A stretch of 26,600 nucleotides of DNA from Tubiluchus corallicola (GCA_030141605.1 JAQGDQ010000832.1:1-26600); one strand, 5' to 3'. Shown: positions 1 to 10,159, numbered from the stretch's first letter. Notes: generated from the letters alone by a model not told the origin. Numbers and translations: made by a program.

Positions 1-1800
1 ATATGACTACGAACATAATTTAGCCATGAAAATTAGAGATAAGAAATCGGTCCAAAGATTCTTCCAGTATAGCAAATCTTTTGTACGCCCAGCTAGAAGG
101 ATCTCTAGTATTCGTGATGAAGAAGGTGTGATTCTTCGTCAGCTTCAGGCAGTTATTAAGCAAATCAAAGACCACTTCTCTCAGTTTTTCACAGAAGAAC
201 CCTTGAATCATGAGTTGCCTTGAACATCAACATGGTCCGTTCAGGAAATGACTGATATTGATTTTTGTGTGGAGGATGTTAAGTCTTTGTTGATGCTTGT
301 TAATCCTTGGAAATCTAAGGATTGGATGAGATGCATGGCCTAGTGTTAAAAAAATGTGCTTTCAAGTTAGCTTACCCTTTCTTTAGAATGTTTCGCCTAT
401 CTCTTGATTCAGGAAAATTGCCAAGGTCTTGGATGGATGCTAATATTACTCCACTTCCTAATGTGATTAATACTACATTGTGCGATGAACTTGATCCGAT
501 ATCTCTTATGTCTGTTGTCGTGAAAACCCTTGAGAAACTAATTTGGCGAGAAATTCTTTTGTCTTTACTAATTCGTAATCAAAACCAATATGGATCCCTT
601 CTTAGTAAGTCAACTGTCACCAATTTGTTAGAATGTCTTAACAACTGGACCAAAATCTCTGATGATGACTATAGTTCTGATGTAGATATATATCTAGACT
701 TTCATAAAGCATTTGATTCAGTGCCTTTCGAGCGTTTGTTGCGGAAAATGTTATTTGCTGGTATTAGGGGTATACTCATTTGTTGGTTTAGATCTTTTCT
801 TACCTGTAGAAGACGACGCGTAGTCCTAAATGGAGTGTCTATTCAGTGGATCCATGTGCATAGTGGACAGGGAACACTTGGCGGTCCCTATTGTTTTATA
901 TTATACTTGAATGACCTGACGAGTACGTTAGTTCATCTATTAGCATGTTTGTTGATGATGTTAAATTATACAGGTAGATTAAGTCGCAATTTTATGCTGA
1001 TATGTTACAGATGGACCTTGACAGTATTGAATCTTGGTCTGATCAATGATTCAGTTGAAACCTGTTAAGTGTGCTTTGCTCAGAGTTATATATGCCAATG
1101 TTGATACTTCTTGCACCATAGTTAATAGTATGATACCTCAACTTGATAAGGTGCGAAATCTCCGGATTTACGTATCTGACTCACTGAACTTTAATGATCA
1201 TATTGCTCATATTATAAAAACTGCCAACCAAAAAATTGGCATTATTAGAAGATCAATTGGGTGACGTGAGTCATCAGTTATTGTACCTATTTATAAAGCT
1301 CTAATCAGACCCCTGCTGCAGTATGCAGTCGTTGTTTGGGCTCCGCAGTACGTATCTTTAAAGGAAAGTTGGAAAAGGTTCAACGAAGATGTCTACATTT
1401 TTTTCGATCTGGATCTTAACAATATATCTACCTCGGCGGAGAGACGTGACACAATTCATCTTGTCAACATGTTTAAAATATTGAATGAGACTACGGTTTT
1501 GGATCCGAATGATTTCTTTCAACATTCTCATAGTGTGTTACGTGATCATGAACGGAAACTACATGTCAGATATTCTTGCACAAATATAAGGAAGCATTTT
1601 TTCTCCAACCGTGTTGTACGAAAGTGGAATAATCTAGACAGTGATATTGTTCACACTCCCAATGTTGAGTTGTTTAAAACGAGCACTGAGGCCAGTGCGT
1701 TGAAAGCATTTTTGTATGCTAGCAGTCTTACAACTTTTGAAGTAAGGATTTGAGTTGGAGCTAGTCGTATTGAATGATTACGTTATTTCGTATCCACATC
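1..1800 (+). mobile_element. LINE (CR1/L2-like) remnant, reverse transcriptase to 3' end
   Basis: Decayed non-LTR retrotransposon entering from the left edge. In order: a pre-RT segment (26-223, ending FFTEEP), RT palm motifs in the 322-1068 frame (DFHKAFDSVP near 690-730, with the first catalytic Asp), and the second catalytic pair as FVDD at 948-959, which lies in a different frame from the upstream palm. Then comes a thumb segment (1046-1264, ending KIGIIRRSIG), a conserved YKALIRPLLQYA stretch near 1290-1330, and the C-terminal segment 1469-1753 with RKHFFSNRVVRKWNNL. Frameshifts near 320, 940, 1060 and 1265-1470 break the reading frame, so it is dead. The endonuclease lies outside the window. 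The 3' limit near 1800 is an estimate, since no clear tail repeat is seen. Clade assignment rests on the C-terminal FSNRVV-WNNL type motif and is tentative. Confidence 0.85.
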
Positions 1801-1843
1801 AAAAAATTGTTTGTTTGTCATTTGTTTAAGATGACGGCCATCA

Positions 1844-1903
1844 GCATTCACTAGATGAAAATTTACTAAAATAGACAGGAAGACATTTAGTTCAATAAGA
1901 GGC
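1844..1903 (+). repeat. Left arm of 60-bp inverted repeat
   Basis: The reverse complement of this stretch matches 2516-2575 at 55 of 60 positions (my hand alignment, no gaps). The central 19 bases, TTCCTGTCTATTTTAGTAA on the partner arm, are identical. Similarity stops sharply inside the arm and fades outside it. The arms enclose about 610 bp carrying a TG microsatellite, a TATA-like site and the first coding exon of the MBLAC1 gene. It is probably a terminal or subterminal repeat of a non-autonomous DNA element, but no target-site duplication is evident. Confidence 0.8.
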
Positions 1904-1991
1904 GAATTGGTGAAGTGGCTTTTCAATGTTTTTTAATTCAGTTCAGTTGAAAAAACAATTTCATACCCTGTGGTATTATTATATGAAAGAT

Positions 1992-2001
1992 GGTGTGTGT
2001 G

Positions 2002-2032
<31 letters not shown>

Positions 2033-2068
2033 ACATGGGCATGGGTGTGTGCATACGTGCATGTATGG
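1992..2068 (+). repeat. TG/TGCG microsatellite
   Basis: A run of about 11 TG units passes into CGTG units and then into degenerate purine-pyrimidine alternation (GGGCATGGGTGTGTGC). It lies between the inverted arms and upstream of the MBLAC1 first exon. Such alternating tracts can adopt Z-DNA; any effect on the nearby promoter is speculation. Confidence 0.9.
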
Positions 2069-2103
2069 CACTAACACTACTTCAGAGGTTTTAATTTCAG
2101 TTT

Positions 2104-2111
2104 TATAAATA
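2104..2111 (+). promoter_or_regulatory. Candidate TATA box for the MBLAC1 gene
   Basis: The sequence TATAAATA lies 93 bp upstream of the inferred MBLAC1 ATG (2197). A start about 30 bp downstream would give a 5' UTR of roughly 60 nt. Alternatively, the AGs at 2099-2100 and 2142-2143 follow T-rich or A/T-rich tracts and could be 3' splice sites for an upstream non-coding exon. In AT-rich DNA such a match is common by chance. Confidence 0.25.
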
Positions 2112-2196
2112 GTTTGCAATTAATGTGTTTGAATTAATTACAGGTTATGCTGTGAGACTAAATCCCTATCACATAAAAGACAAAAGAAGAAATTAA

Positions 2197-5100
2197 ATGC
2201 CAGGCTATAAAGTAAGTGAAGTTTAATCACAATAAAGTGTGATTAACTAAAGTCATGTATGATATCAATAGGCTTATTGTTCTTGCATTGTACAAATCTC
2301 ATGCACACATGAATCCAAAAAGATATATATGTTGGCTAAACTGTAGCTGTTTTCTTTATCTGGAGTATGTAATGCTGCAGTGCGACCGCATATTAAAGAC
2401 GGCATGCACATTGCACAACATACATTCCATGGCATATTTGATTTCTACTAAATGAATAATTGAGCTCTATAGAAAAGAGTAAAAAGCTACTAAGTATGTT
2501 TGATTTTGTTTTTCTGCCTCTTATTGAACTAAAGGTATTCCTGTCTATTTTAGTAAGTTCTCATCTAATGAATGCCATTACTATCCTCATGATGTATCAC
2601 CACTGTGTTTTTATCTAACTTAGGTGTTTGTGTTAAAAGAGGGTTATTCAAATTGGAATGTAGATACTGTAAATGCTGATGGCACCATTACCTTGATTAA
2701 AGGCAAAAACAATATATTGGTTGACTGTGGAAGTCCATGGGATAAAGAACATATTCTGCTGGGTAGTTACGTTATTTTAATTTTTAGCTGATTATGTTAC
2801 TTTTTTACATACAATAAATACTGTATTTCTTCTGAGTTTGTGACATCGATATTAATTTATTGATATTTTTCCCATTTCTCTATTCTCTCCCATGGCACTG
2901 AGAACCAAAAGCCAAAACACATCCAATGATTGTTCTTTTATGTATAAAATGAATGTTCAATTCCCAATAGGTAGTAACTGACAATGAACTATTGGACTTA
3001 TGAACTAAACAGGTAGGAGTTTATATGCTATCAGTGGCACTGCATTTCACTATTGTTTGTGTTCCCATCATCGTTGAACCTGTTAGTTTTAGTCAAAAGT
3101 TCTATTTTTAATTTTTATCATTCATTAAAACAGATTTTGCATACTACAAATTATTAAAAATTATGAGGCATTGAATAAATATTAAAGCATTTAGACAATT
3201 TTTCATGCAGAATTAGAAAAACATCGGATTCTCCCAAATGGTATCAACTACATGGTGTGCACACATGGACACACCGATCATGTCGGAAATTTGAATTTGT
3301 TTAGCAAAGCTGTACACATAAATGGTGATGCCATTTGTCGTGAAGATAGTTATACAGCACTTCCATTTGAACAGGTTTGTAATAATATTATTTTTAACTA
3401 GAATAAGTGAAAAAAGAGTACTTCTTTTTTGATACCTTAATTCAGTGTTGGGTAAGTTACAAAATAATTATAGTCAGCTACCCAACACAGTTCTAAATCT
3501 CCATCTATGCTGCAGTAGCAATTCATTTCAAAGCAGTTGATTAAACATTAGCATCGCAGTTGGTTCTCTATGATCACAAAGCAGTATTAATTATGAGGGC
3601 ACTGATATGTTTCTTTTGTTAAATTTTGGCAAGTGATTACTATACTACATCTATGTTCCATGTAGTTTTTTGTGCTATTGTAGTTCATTAAAATCTAAAT
3701 CAACTACTATTGGACAAAAATTATTGCTAAGGAGCAAAAGCAGGTGTTGTGTTATAAATAGTTTGTAAATTTAATCTCTGTTATGATTTTTTACTTATTT
3801 CAGGGCTTACCATTTAAAATAGATGAATACGTTGAAATACTACAAACGCCTGGTCATACGCAGAAGTGCATTAGTGTAATGGTGCGGGATGTGAAAGAGT
3901 TTGGTACTGTGATAATAGCAGGTAATATTCTCAAAATTCCCTAACTTTTTTCGATGTATATATGATGTTGTCAAAAGTGATATGTGATCCCGGATTTCTT
4001 GATTTTATAACATCTTTGAAAATTAAATCATTTTACATAAAATCTCTTTAGAGCAATGAGCCTGTTCTGCATAAATCTACTCCTCTCCACTATTTTTAGA
4101 ATTTTTCTTATAAAAAATTTCCATAGTTGACATGTTAAGAGGAGATATGAGGCCTTAAATACACACAGTAGGCGTTATTTATTAGAATCACGGTTAATAG
4201 ATTCAATCACTTAATTGACTCAAAAACGTCTAGTACGGACTGCTCTTATTCAAATGTATATAAAAACTGTCGGCAGTTGACTCAAATAACTCCTCATCAT
4301 TGACTCAACATTTTTACTTCACGTGCTTAAATAAGACACTTATTTGTGACCAATGAGCTTTTACTACTTTTATGTCATCTTAGCTCGCTTCTGTGCTCTA
4401 TAATATACATAAAAACAATCATGTTAAGTACTGTTTTGTTTGTAAGCAGGTACATTATATGTGCTAATACGCTAGCATAGCGGTTTTGCTTTGAATTGGT
4501 TACACGCTCGTCCACTGCAATTAACCTTGTTACCAAAGAATTTCTGGAAGCTAAACATTTAATCACTTGTCTAGTGGTTTCCTTTTAAAGTTCTGGTTGA
4601 AAATCACGCTTAATCAGTTAACAGTCAAGGATACAGGTATCATACACGTACAGTAATGGTGCAGTACAGTACAGCCTTTGCAGTATGTACTAAGTTGATG
4701 ATTCATACTTCTATACTGGTAATACGACTTCTGTCGATTAGTGGATTCAGTCGATTAATTGGATCAAAACACATACGTCCCAAAGTGAGTCTATATTAAG
4801 CTGCACCTACTGTAGCTCATTTAATTTTTCTATCTACATTTCATTCTTGATTATGGCATTTAAAAATAATCTGTATAGTTAAGTGCAAAAAACAGTTCCT
4901 GTTAAGGGCTAAAACAAAATAGTCCTTTTTGTTTAGAAGATTGATTGTCTTGTATTGAGCATGAGACTATATTGATTGTCTAGAGAGTGGAGCAAATAAT
5001 CAAAAAATAGACAGTGCTTAGTTTTTACTGTCAAATTTTTAACCAACTGTTAAACACTCTTCCTATTTTTAACAAAACGTCCAAGTGTATTTGGTTATGC

Positions 5101-6998
5101 TGTTTACAGGCGATTTATTCGAGAAAAAAGAAGACATTGATGATCCATCAATTTGGATGATGAACAGTGAAAACGTTGCAAATCAGCGTCGGCAGAGAAT
5201 AAAGGTATGGGAGAATGCAAAAACAGCTGGCTAAAGTAACACATTACCAAACAAATAAAAATCTTGTCCATTATTCATGGATAATCTTAAAGAAAGAGTT
5301 TGTTAAAGAAAAGTTTTATCAGGAACAACGGCAGAACTGAGTTAGAGCTAAGATTGCTTCGCTGCTTTAAAAACAGTTAGAATGGGTCTCACACTAGAAA
5401 TAATGCTGTGTTTCCATTTTACAGAATTCTGCTGCAGGTTCTGCTATGTCAGCTTGTATTGTTTCTATTGCTGGTCTTTTATCTACAATTTAATTTAGCA
5501 GTCATCTGTTTCTTTTGAGCAAATAAGCAATATTATTGCTTCATAAGCATAACATATGCAGTGAAATAAATTGCAGGTTCGACTCCCATCCTCGTCGCCA
5601 TTGTAATGTAGTGAGTTTGTAGGCACACATAAAATAGATTATAATTAATCGACAATTTTATTGAATGCAATACCGTGACAGCATAACCAGCTAATAACAT
5701 TCGCAAAGCCGTAAATGACATACGCTGATATCCTCATAGAGTAGAGCATCAATATCACAGTTATTTCAAACAATCACGAAGAAATCTCGCCCCTCGTTGT
5801 GCCGTAAAAACTCGTTTCTCGCCATAGAAAGTACCAGGACGGATTTCCTGTTTTGATATTTACCTCGTTAAGTCGCCACCCCCGCTTCTTGCCCTCGCCA
5901 CGTCATGCTAGGATGAGTGCTTATGTAAACTATATTCGTTATGTTGCCAAACAGACAAACTCAGAGGTGAATCGATCAATACTGTACATATACCGCATGT
6001 CGATCAATATAACCACGTATGTAGACAATGCTGCTGTACTTGGTTAATGCGCAGAGAAACTAAAGCGCCAAAGCTGCGTACAGGATATCGGTGATGCTTT
6101 GCAGTAACGCTGATGGATCAGACAAGCTCGGACCATTGATCATCGGTAAAACTTAGAAACCAATGTGCTTCATACAGTTCAATCCTAAGCTCTACTGAGA
6201 CTATTATGCCAACAATAAAGCATGGATGGTTAATGGAATTTTGGATGAATTTTTGAAGTCCCTCAACCGCAGAATGGCGAGTGAAAACCGCCATATTTTG
6301 ATGCTAATGGACAATGCACCCAGTCAGATCATCCCTGAAAACTTCACTCATATCTGCTGTGAGTTCTTGCCGCTTACCACTACCAGCCACCTGCAGCCAA
6401 TGGACGCCGGTATCATCAGTGCATTTAAGTCCCACTACCACTAGGTCCCACTCAGTGTATACTCGAAAAAGGTTTTTTAAATTAAAAAGTAACATTCTAA
6501 GATAATTTTTATAACATTTTTTCATTTCTGATTTAATGTTGTTTGGTATCATAATGCGAAATATATTTTATATGTACATAGAGGAACACTATGTTAATCA
6601 ACTATTATGTACAGTATGTATATACATATAGACTAACTTCGTTATATTCCCGTTATCTCACCATACTCGCCTCTCACCAAAAATTTGCCCTAGACGGACA
6701 GTGGCGAGATAACGAGGTTAGACTGTACTTATAATTGAGATTAGTCATTTCTGAGCAGTGGACTAGTAACAGAGAATTTTTGTTTACCAGTTATAAAATT
6801 GGTACCTTTATTTAATTAACATTTCAAAAATCTATAATTTGTTTTTGCTATGTGTAGGTGCTTGACATGGCTGACTACATAGTTCCAGGCCACGGTCCGA
6901 TGTTCAAGGTCACGGAAGAAATGAGGCAAACAGAATTTTCCTATGAACTTGGTCCAGTTTTTTCCAATAACGGAGATACGGCCAGTTTATATACGTAA
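2197..6998 (+). CDS. MBLAC1: MBLAC1-type metallo-beta-lactamase-fold hydrolase, six coding exons
   Basis: Exons: 2197-2211, 2624-2762, 3211-3374, 3804-3921, 5110-5204 and 6858-6998. All introns are GT-AG, with phases 0, 1, 0, 1, 0. Together they encode 223 residues (human MBLAC1 is about 266). The family signature appears in order: KEGYSNW near 10-16, ADGTITL 23-29, ILVDCGSPWD 36-45, the THGHTDHVGN metal site 69-78 (H70, H72, D74, H75), TPGHT 121-125 (H124), GDLFE 146-150 (D147) and VPGHGP 186-191 (H189). Every expected metal ligand is present, so the enzyme looks active. The start is set by the 15-nt first exon (MPGYK), because a stop codon lies immediately upstream of exon 2 in frame. Human MBLAC1 has been reported as a nuclease in histone pre-mRNA processing, and the worm relative SWIP-10 acts in glia; the substrate here is unknown. 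Introns 4 and 5 carry transposon remains, none of which enters an exon. Confidence 0.95.
2516..2575 (-). repeat. Right arm of 60-bp inverted repeat
   Basis: Partner of 1844-1903 in inverted orientation (55/60 identical). It lies in intron 1 of the MBLAC1 gene, 49 bp upstream of exon 2, so the arms would bring the promoter region and the exon 2 acceptor close together if the DNA or pre-mRNA folded. Confidence 0.8.
2763..3210 (+). other. MBLAC1 intron 2
   Basis: AT-rich intron bounded by GT at 2763 and a CAG acceptor ending at 3210. Nothing beyond the splice signals is recognisable. Confidence 0.85.
3443..3490 (+). repeat. 48-bp hairpin with MITE-like ends
   Basis: CAGTGTTGGGTA at 3443-3454 is mirrored by TACCCAACACAG at 3479-3490 (11 of 12 positions pair), with a 24-nt loop. 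The ends resemble terminal repeats of small DNA-transposon derivatives, so this may be a collapsed MITE with only its ends left. No convincing target duplication flanks it. It lies in intron 3 of the MBLAC1 gene, 69 bp after the donor. Confidence 0.45.
4166..4812. mobile_element. Non-autonomous TIR element (CAGTAGGYG family)
   Basis: The left end reads CAGTAGGCGTTATTTATTAG, and the reverse complement of the right end reads CAGTAGGTGCAGCTTAATATAG. The right arm continues as GACTCACTTTGGGACGTATG and then TTTTGATCCAATTAATCGACTGAATCC. The right flank begins TA, but the left flank does not, so a Tc1/mariner/pogo-type TA duplication is only half preserved. The 647-bp interior has no transposase-like frame. 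It lies in MBLAC1 intron 4. Related right-arm sequence recurs at 10859-10924 and 12522-12580. Confidence 0.6.
5574..5600 (+). repeat. tRNA-like B-box fragment, possible SINE
   Basis: GGTTCGACTCC at 5576-5586 matches the RNA polymerase III B-box consensus, and the stretch ends in GCCA like a tRNA 3' end (5597-5600). The T-stem pairs poorly and no A box or matching acceptor strand is visible upstream, so this is not a functional tRNA. It may be part of a tRNA-derived SINE in MBLAC1 intron 5. Confidence 0.35.
5855..6725 (+). mobile_element. Tigger/pogo-like DNA transposon remnant
   Basis: A dead DDE transposase fragment in MBLAC1 intron 5. Frame 6070-6444 reads CSNADGSDKLGPLIIGKT, stop, KPMCF, a second stop, then YYANNKAWM, and continues from 6226 to 6444. 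It contains the second catalytic Asp in LMLMDNAPSQ and the third in LQPMDAGIISAFKSHY. The N-terminal DNA-binding part and first catalytic Asp are not found. The right end is a probable terminal repeat ending CGAGATAACGAGGTTAGACTG at 6725, followed by TA. Decayed counterparts on the left are TTTACCTCGTTAAGTCGCCAC (5859-5879) and CTCGTTTCTCGCCA (5811-5824), so the left limit is approximate. Confidence 0.8.
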
Positions 6999-7086
6999 CA
7001 GTCCTAAGCACAAAACTCAGAAGAAACTTCCAATTTGTATTCTTAAGTCAGTCCTTAAGTAGTGATTAGGACACTAGGTGAGGAAA

Positions 7087-7109
7087 AATAAAATCTGACC
7101 TGAAATAAA
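7087..7109 (+). terminator. Candidate polyadenylation signals of the MBLAC1 gene
   Basis: Two AATAAA hexamers at 7087-7092 and 7104-7109 lie 89 and 106 bp after the stop codon. A further AATAAA is at 7556-7561. I cannot tell which is used. Confidence 0.5.
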
Positions 7110-8380
7110 TTACAGCAGTACCTTGGATATCATCCCTAGTTTTTATTAAAAGGGCTCGCCTGTACTTTATTAGCAATGAAGTATCTTAATCTGAAGTAAA
7201 GTGAAGCAGCCATTTTCTAGTAGCATGCATTACTTATTAGTTTTTAATCGTAGGATATATTAAGTATTTAATACAACTGTAATACAATTGTTTATCATGC
7301 TGTTGCAGAATTTTGTTTTATTTTTATTGTTCTTTCATACAAAATTTTGATAAATAGCCAGATTTAAGTTTGTATTATTATTCTTAGTTTTACTTTTTTA
7401 TACTGCTGTTTTTAAATGTTATAATATAAAAGAATAATTATCCACATTTGATATTATTCACTTGCGCAGGCTATAGAATACATATAATATAGAATTATCA
7501 TTGCAGATTTCCTAGATCCAGTATTGTAGGTACAACAGCATGTGTAATTTTTTATAATAAACATCAGAGATGTTTGTATATTATAGAAAGTGTAACAAAG
7601 GAATACAGTAGCATAGTGTTTAGTGATAGTGCACACCTAAGCATTGTTTACAGCGGTTTTGAAGGTAGAATTCTTGCCTATACAGTGTGTACATGTCAAC
7701 CACAGGCAGTTGATATTAAAAGAAAACCGGACCCAATCTTAAACTGTGGGTCAAAACGAGCTACTCTTTGTATTCAATGGGAACATACCGTTTTTTCAAG
7801 AGTGACTTACGTGAAAGAATTGTTACTGCACAAATGCAATTTTGCATTCGCGCCACTAATTCTTCATTATTATATGTATTTCGGTATTCACTGCTAGACA
7901 GGTACTAGTACCTGCATTTCAGAAATGCGTTGTACAAAAAACAGGTGCTGTACTGCTCACTTCAAAAGTGTTCGTTTGTGATGTGACACAGTATACACAT
8001 TCGACAGATCATGTGTGAGCATAGTGGCAAATTAGAAATTTGAATTCTCATCTTAAAATTTGCTGAGTTTTAATACAACACACTGAATCTCTTACAGTAA
8101 CACTGTACTTCATTCGCTTTCGCAAGCACGTGCGCATGGAATGTTTGGGCTGTGATAAATTATGTTCATTTATGATGTCATCAATGGTTGCACTCACCTG
8201 CCATTAATTAAGATTTTAATCTATTATGTAATTATCAGAAATGCTTTTGCAGTATTATCCTGTCTTCCTTTAAATAAACTGTAATTGAAACAATCGGCAA
8301 AATTTTCCCTACTATTCAATTCATGCACCAACCACTATATCTGATCTAATATGCATCTGTTAGCTTTAGCGACTTGTCAT
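7110..8380. other. Intergenic or distal 3' UTR, no gene seen
   Basis: AT-rich. Open stretches here (for example 7574-7897 +) lack an ATG at their 5' end and show no recognisable motif. Confidence 0.6.
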
Positions 8381-8732
8381 TAGGGGTGAGCATTCTCTAC
8401 CAGAAAGCGAATTCGAATCCAACCGAATTTGTGACTTTCGAATTCGAACCGAACTTCAGTGTTTCGAATTCGAATTGAGATCGAAAGATTTTCAAACCAC
8501 CAGCAAAAATTAGTCTTACAAAGATCATGCATATCACTAGATTTTGTTCTGCAATAAAACGACTAGTAATTTCTTTAAAATTGTGCACAGAAATCACAGC
8601 TAAATTATGCTGACGTTTAAATCGTTTTAGTGATAAAGAACATACGTGATTGAAGTGCTGAATTATTCGAATCTATAGTTTTGGATTCGAATCAAGTTCG
8701 AACTAAAAAAACTCGTTTGATGCTCACCCCTA
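8381..8732. mobile_element. hAT-type MITE with target-site duplication
   Basis: A 352-bp element with perfect 12-bp terminal inverted repeats, TAGGGGTGAGCA at the left and TGCTCACCCCTA at the right. The flanks CTTGTCAT (8373-8380) and CTAGTCAT (8733-8740) match at 7 of 8 positions, the 8-bp duplication expected of hAT transposases. Both subterminal zones are rich in TTCGAATTCGAA-like boxes (8408-8478 and 8665-8703), which could be transposase-binding sites. There is no coding capacity. It lies between the two genes. Confidence 0.9.
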
Positions 8733-8740
8733 CTAGTCAT

Positions 8741-9286
8741 TGCAAGTGACATGGCAACAAAATTTACAGTGCTAAATTACAATGCCAATGTAACCATATC
8801 TGTGTTACAGATCTTTTATCATGTGTTTCCACCAATGAAAAAAAGGAAAAACTCAGGTCCTAGTTGGCAGTTTTTAGCAGCGATATTGTCATGGAAATTC
8901 CAAAATCTGTGTAAGTAAAAGTCATTGAGTTTTCATGATGGTGCAGAAGACAGAAGTGCACTAACACAAAATTGATGATAAAATTTATCTTCTATTTGCC
9001 TGAATGTGAAAGTGTGTAGCTATCGAAAATTTATATTATTAAATAGAATATATATTCGTACAATATCTTGTATAGTGATTCCATTACTAATCATTAATCC
9101 AATTTGAAATGTCTCCCGTGTCATATTAAATCTATGACTTAAAAATATAAATAAAATAACATTGAGAGGAAAAGACGCCGAACAGGCGAATCTGTAGCTG
9201 TAATCGCCGGAAACTCAATACTCTAATCTAAACAAGATATTATTAATATTTTTAAAAATTATTTTGTTGTTGCCTGCTTTTGAATC
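8741..9286 (+). promoter_or_regulatory. Probable PINCH upstream and 5' UTR region
   Basis: A short stretch richer in G and C (9168-9215, GACGCCGAACAGGCG and ATCGCCGG) stands out from the AT-rich surroundings just before the candidate PINCH first exon, as expected of a 5' UTR or promoter. No TATA box is convincing. The rest shows nothing recognisable. Confidence 0.3.
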
Positions 9287-9324
9287 ATGGTGAGAGGCAA
9301 TCTTCAAGATAATATCGAAGACGG
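9287..9324 (+). CDS. LIMS1: Candidate first coding exon of PINCH
   Basis: ATG at 9287 opens 12 codons (MVRGNLQDNIED) plus two bases, ending at GG before the donor GTAAAC. Exon 2 (12904) needs exactly a two-base carry-over, so the join restores frame and completes a Gly codon. An in-frame TGA just upstream (9281-9283) limits the start. Known PINCH proteins also begin LIM1 after a short variable leader, supplied by a separate exon in vertebrates. The leader is not itself conserved, so phase, position and the donor are the only support. Another small exon elsewhere in 9325-12900 cannot be excluded. Confidence 0.45.
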
Positions 9325-10150
9325 GTAAACATTGCGATATAGAATACTTTTTATGCAGCAGTGAATAAAAACTCAATTGGGTTAGGCACAATCTAAATTA
9401 AATATAGTTAGTCTATTTATTCCAAAGCCAATTTACACAAAAATGACAATTTAAAATGAGCAAGACAAATTATCGGCTCAGATCAAAAGTAAGACTTGTA
9501 AGATCTCAGCCGAATAGGCGATATGGAATAAAGGGGTGTAAGAGGTGCAAAATAAAAGAAGAAAATCATGAAAGGTTATGATGTGAAGATGTGGTGACAC
9601 GATGGAGAATGAAAGGATGTAATGATTAAATTTACATTAGAATAAGCATTGAGCATTGAAATTTACATTAATGACACATAGCAACTGGTAATGTATGGGC
9701 AATGTACAACAGAGGTGGCAACTGGGCACACCTAACAGGTGACGAATTAATTTCTTCTTACTTCTTTTCCTTATTTTTCTTCTTCTACACTTAGATTAAT
9801 TACTTTAAAAGATGAGTTCGAAAATAATTACATGTGGAATATAATAGAATTATGATCTAATACAAAATCTTTTAACATTTTTTAAATCTTGAAAAACAGT
9901 ATGTTGATTTTTAATTTGTCAGGTCAATAATTCCAAATGAGAGGTCCATAAAATTTAATGAAATGCTTGGCAACTGTAAACTGTTATTTATACTAATTAG
10001 ATTGAAATGTATGAAGTAAAAAACAGAGTGGTATCATCTGCAAACTGAACTAGTAGGGCAACTAAAATGTTTTTATGTCATTAATACATATTAAAAATCT
10101 TGGTAGACTGATGTCATGTGTAATTAATGTCTTAGCTTCCTGATAGTCAG
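9325..10150 (+). other. PINCH intron 1, proximal part
   Basis: AT-rich, with no recognised element. A short near-repeat (GAAATTTACATTA around 9660 and TTAAATTTACATTA around 9630) is present and looks like chance or slippage. Confidence 0.5.
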
Positions 10151-10159
10151 AAGACAATA

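Noticed and set aside
1926-2108. Cys/Val-rich open frame
   Set aside because: It is a translation of the TG microsatellite.
6304-6552. Minus-strand 82-codon frame
   Set aside because: It is the shadow of the Tigger transposase frame, which carries the DNAPS and QPMDAG motifs on the plus strand.
7574-7897. 107-codon open frame after MBLAC1
   Set aside because: Non-ATG start, no family resemblance, and no splice-site context.
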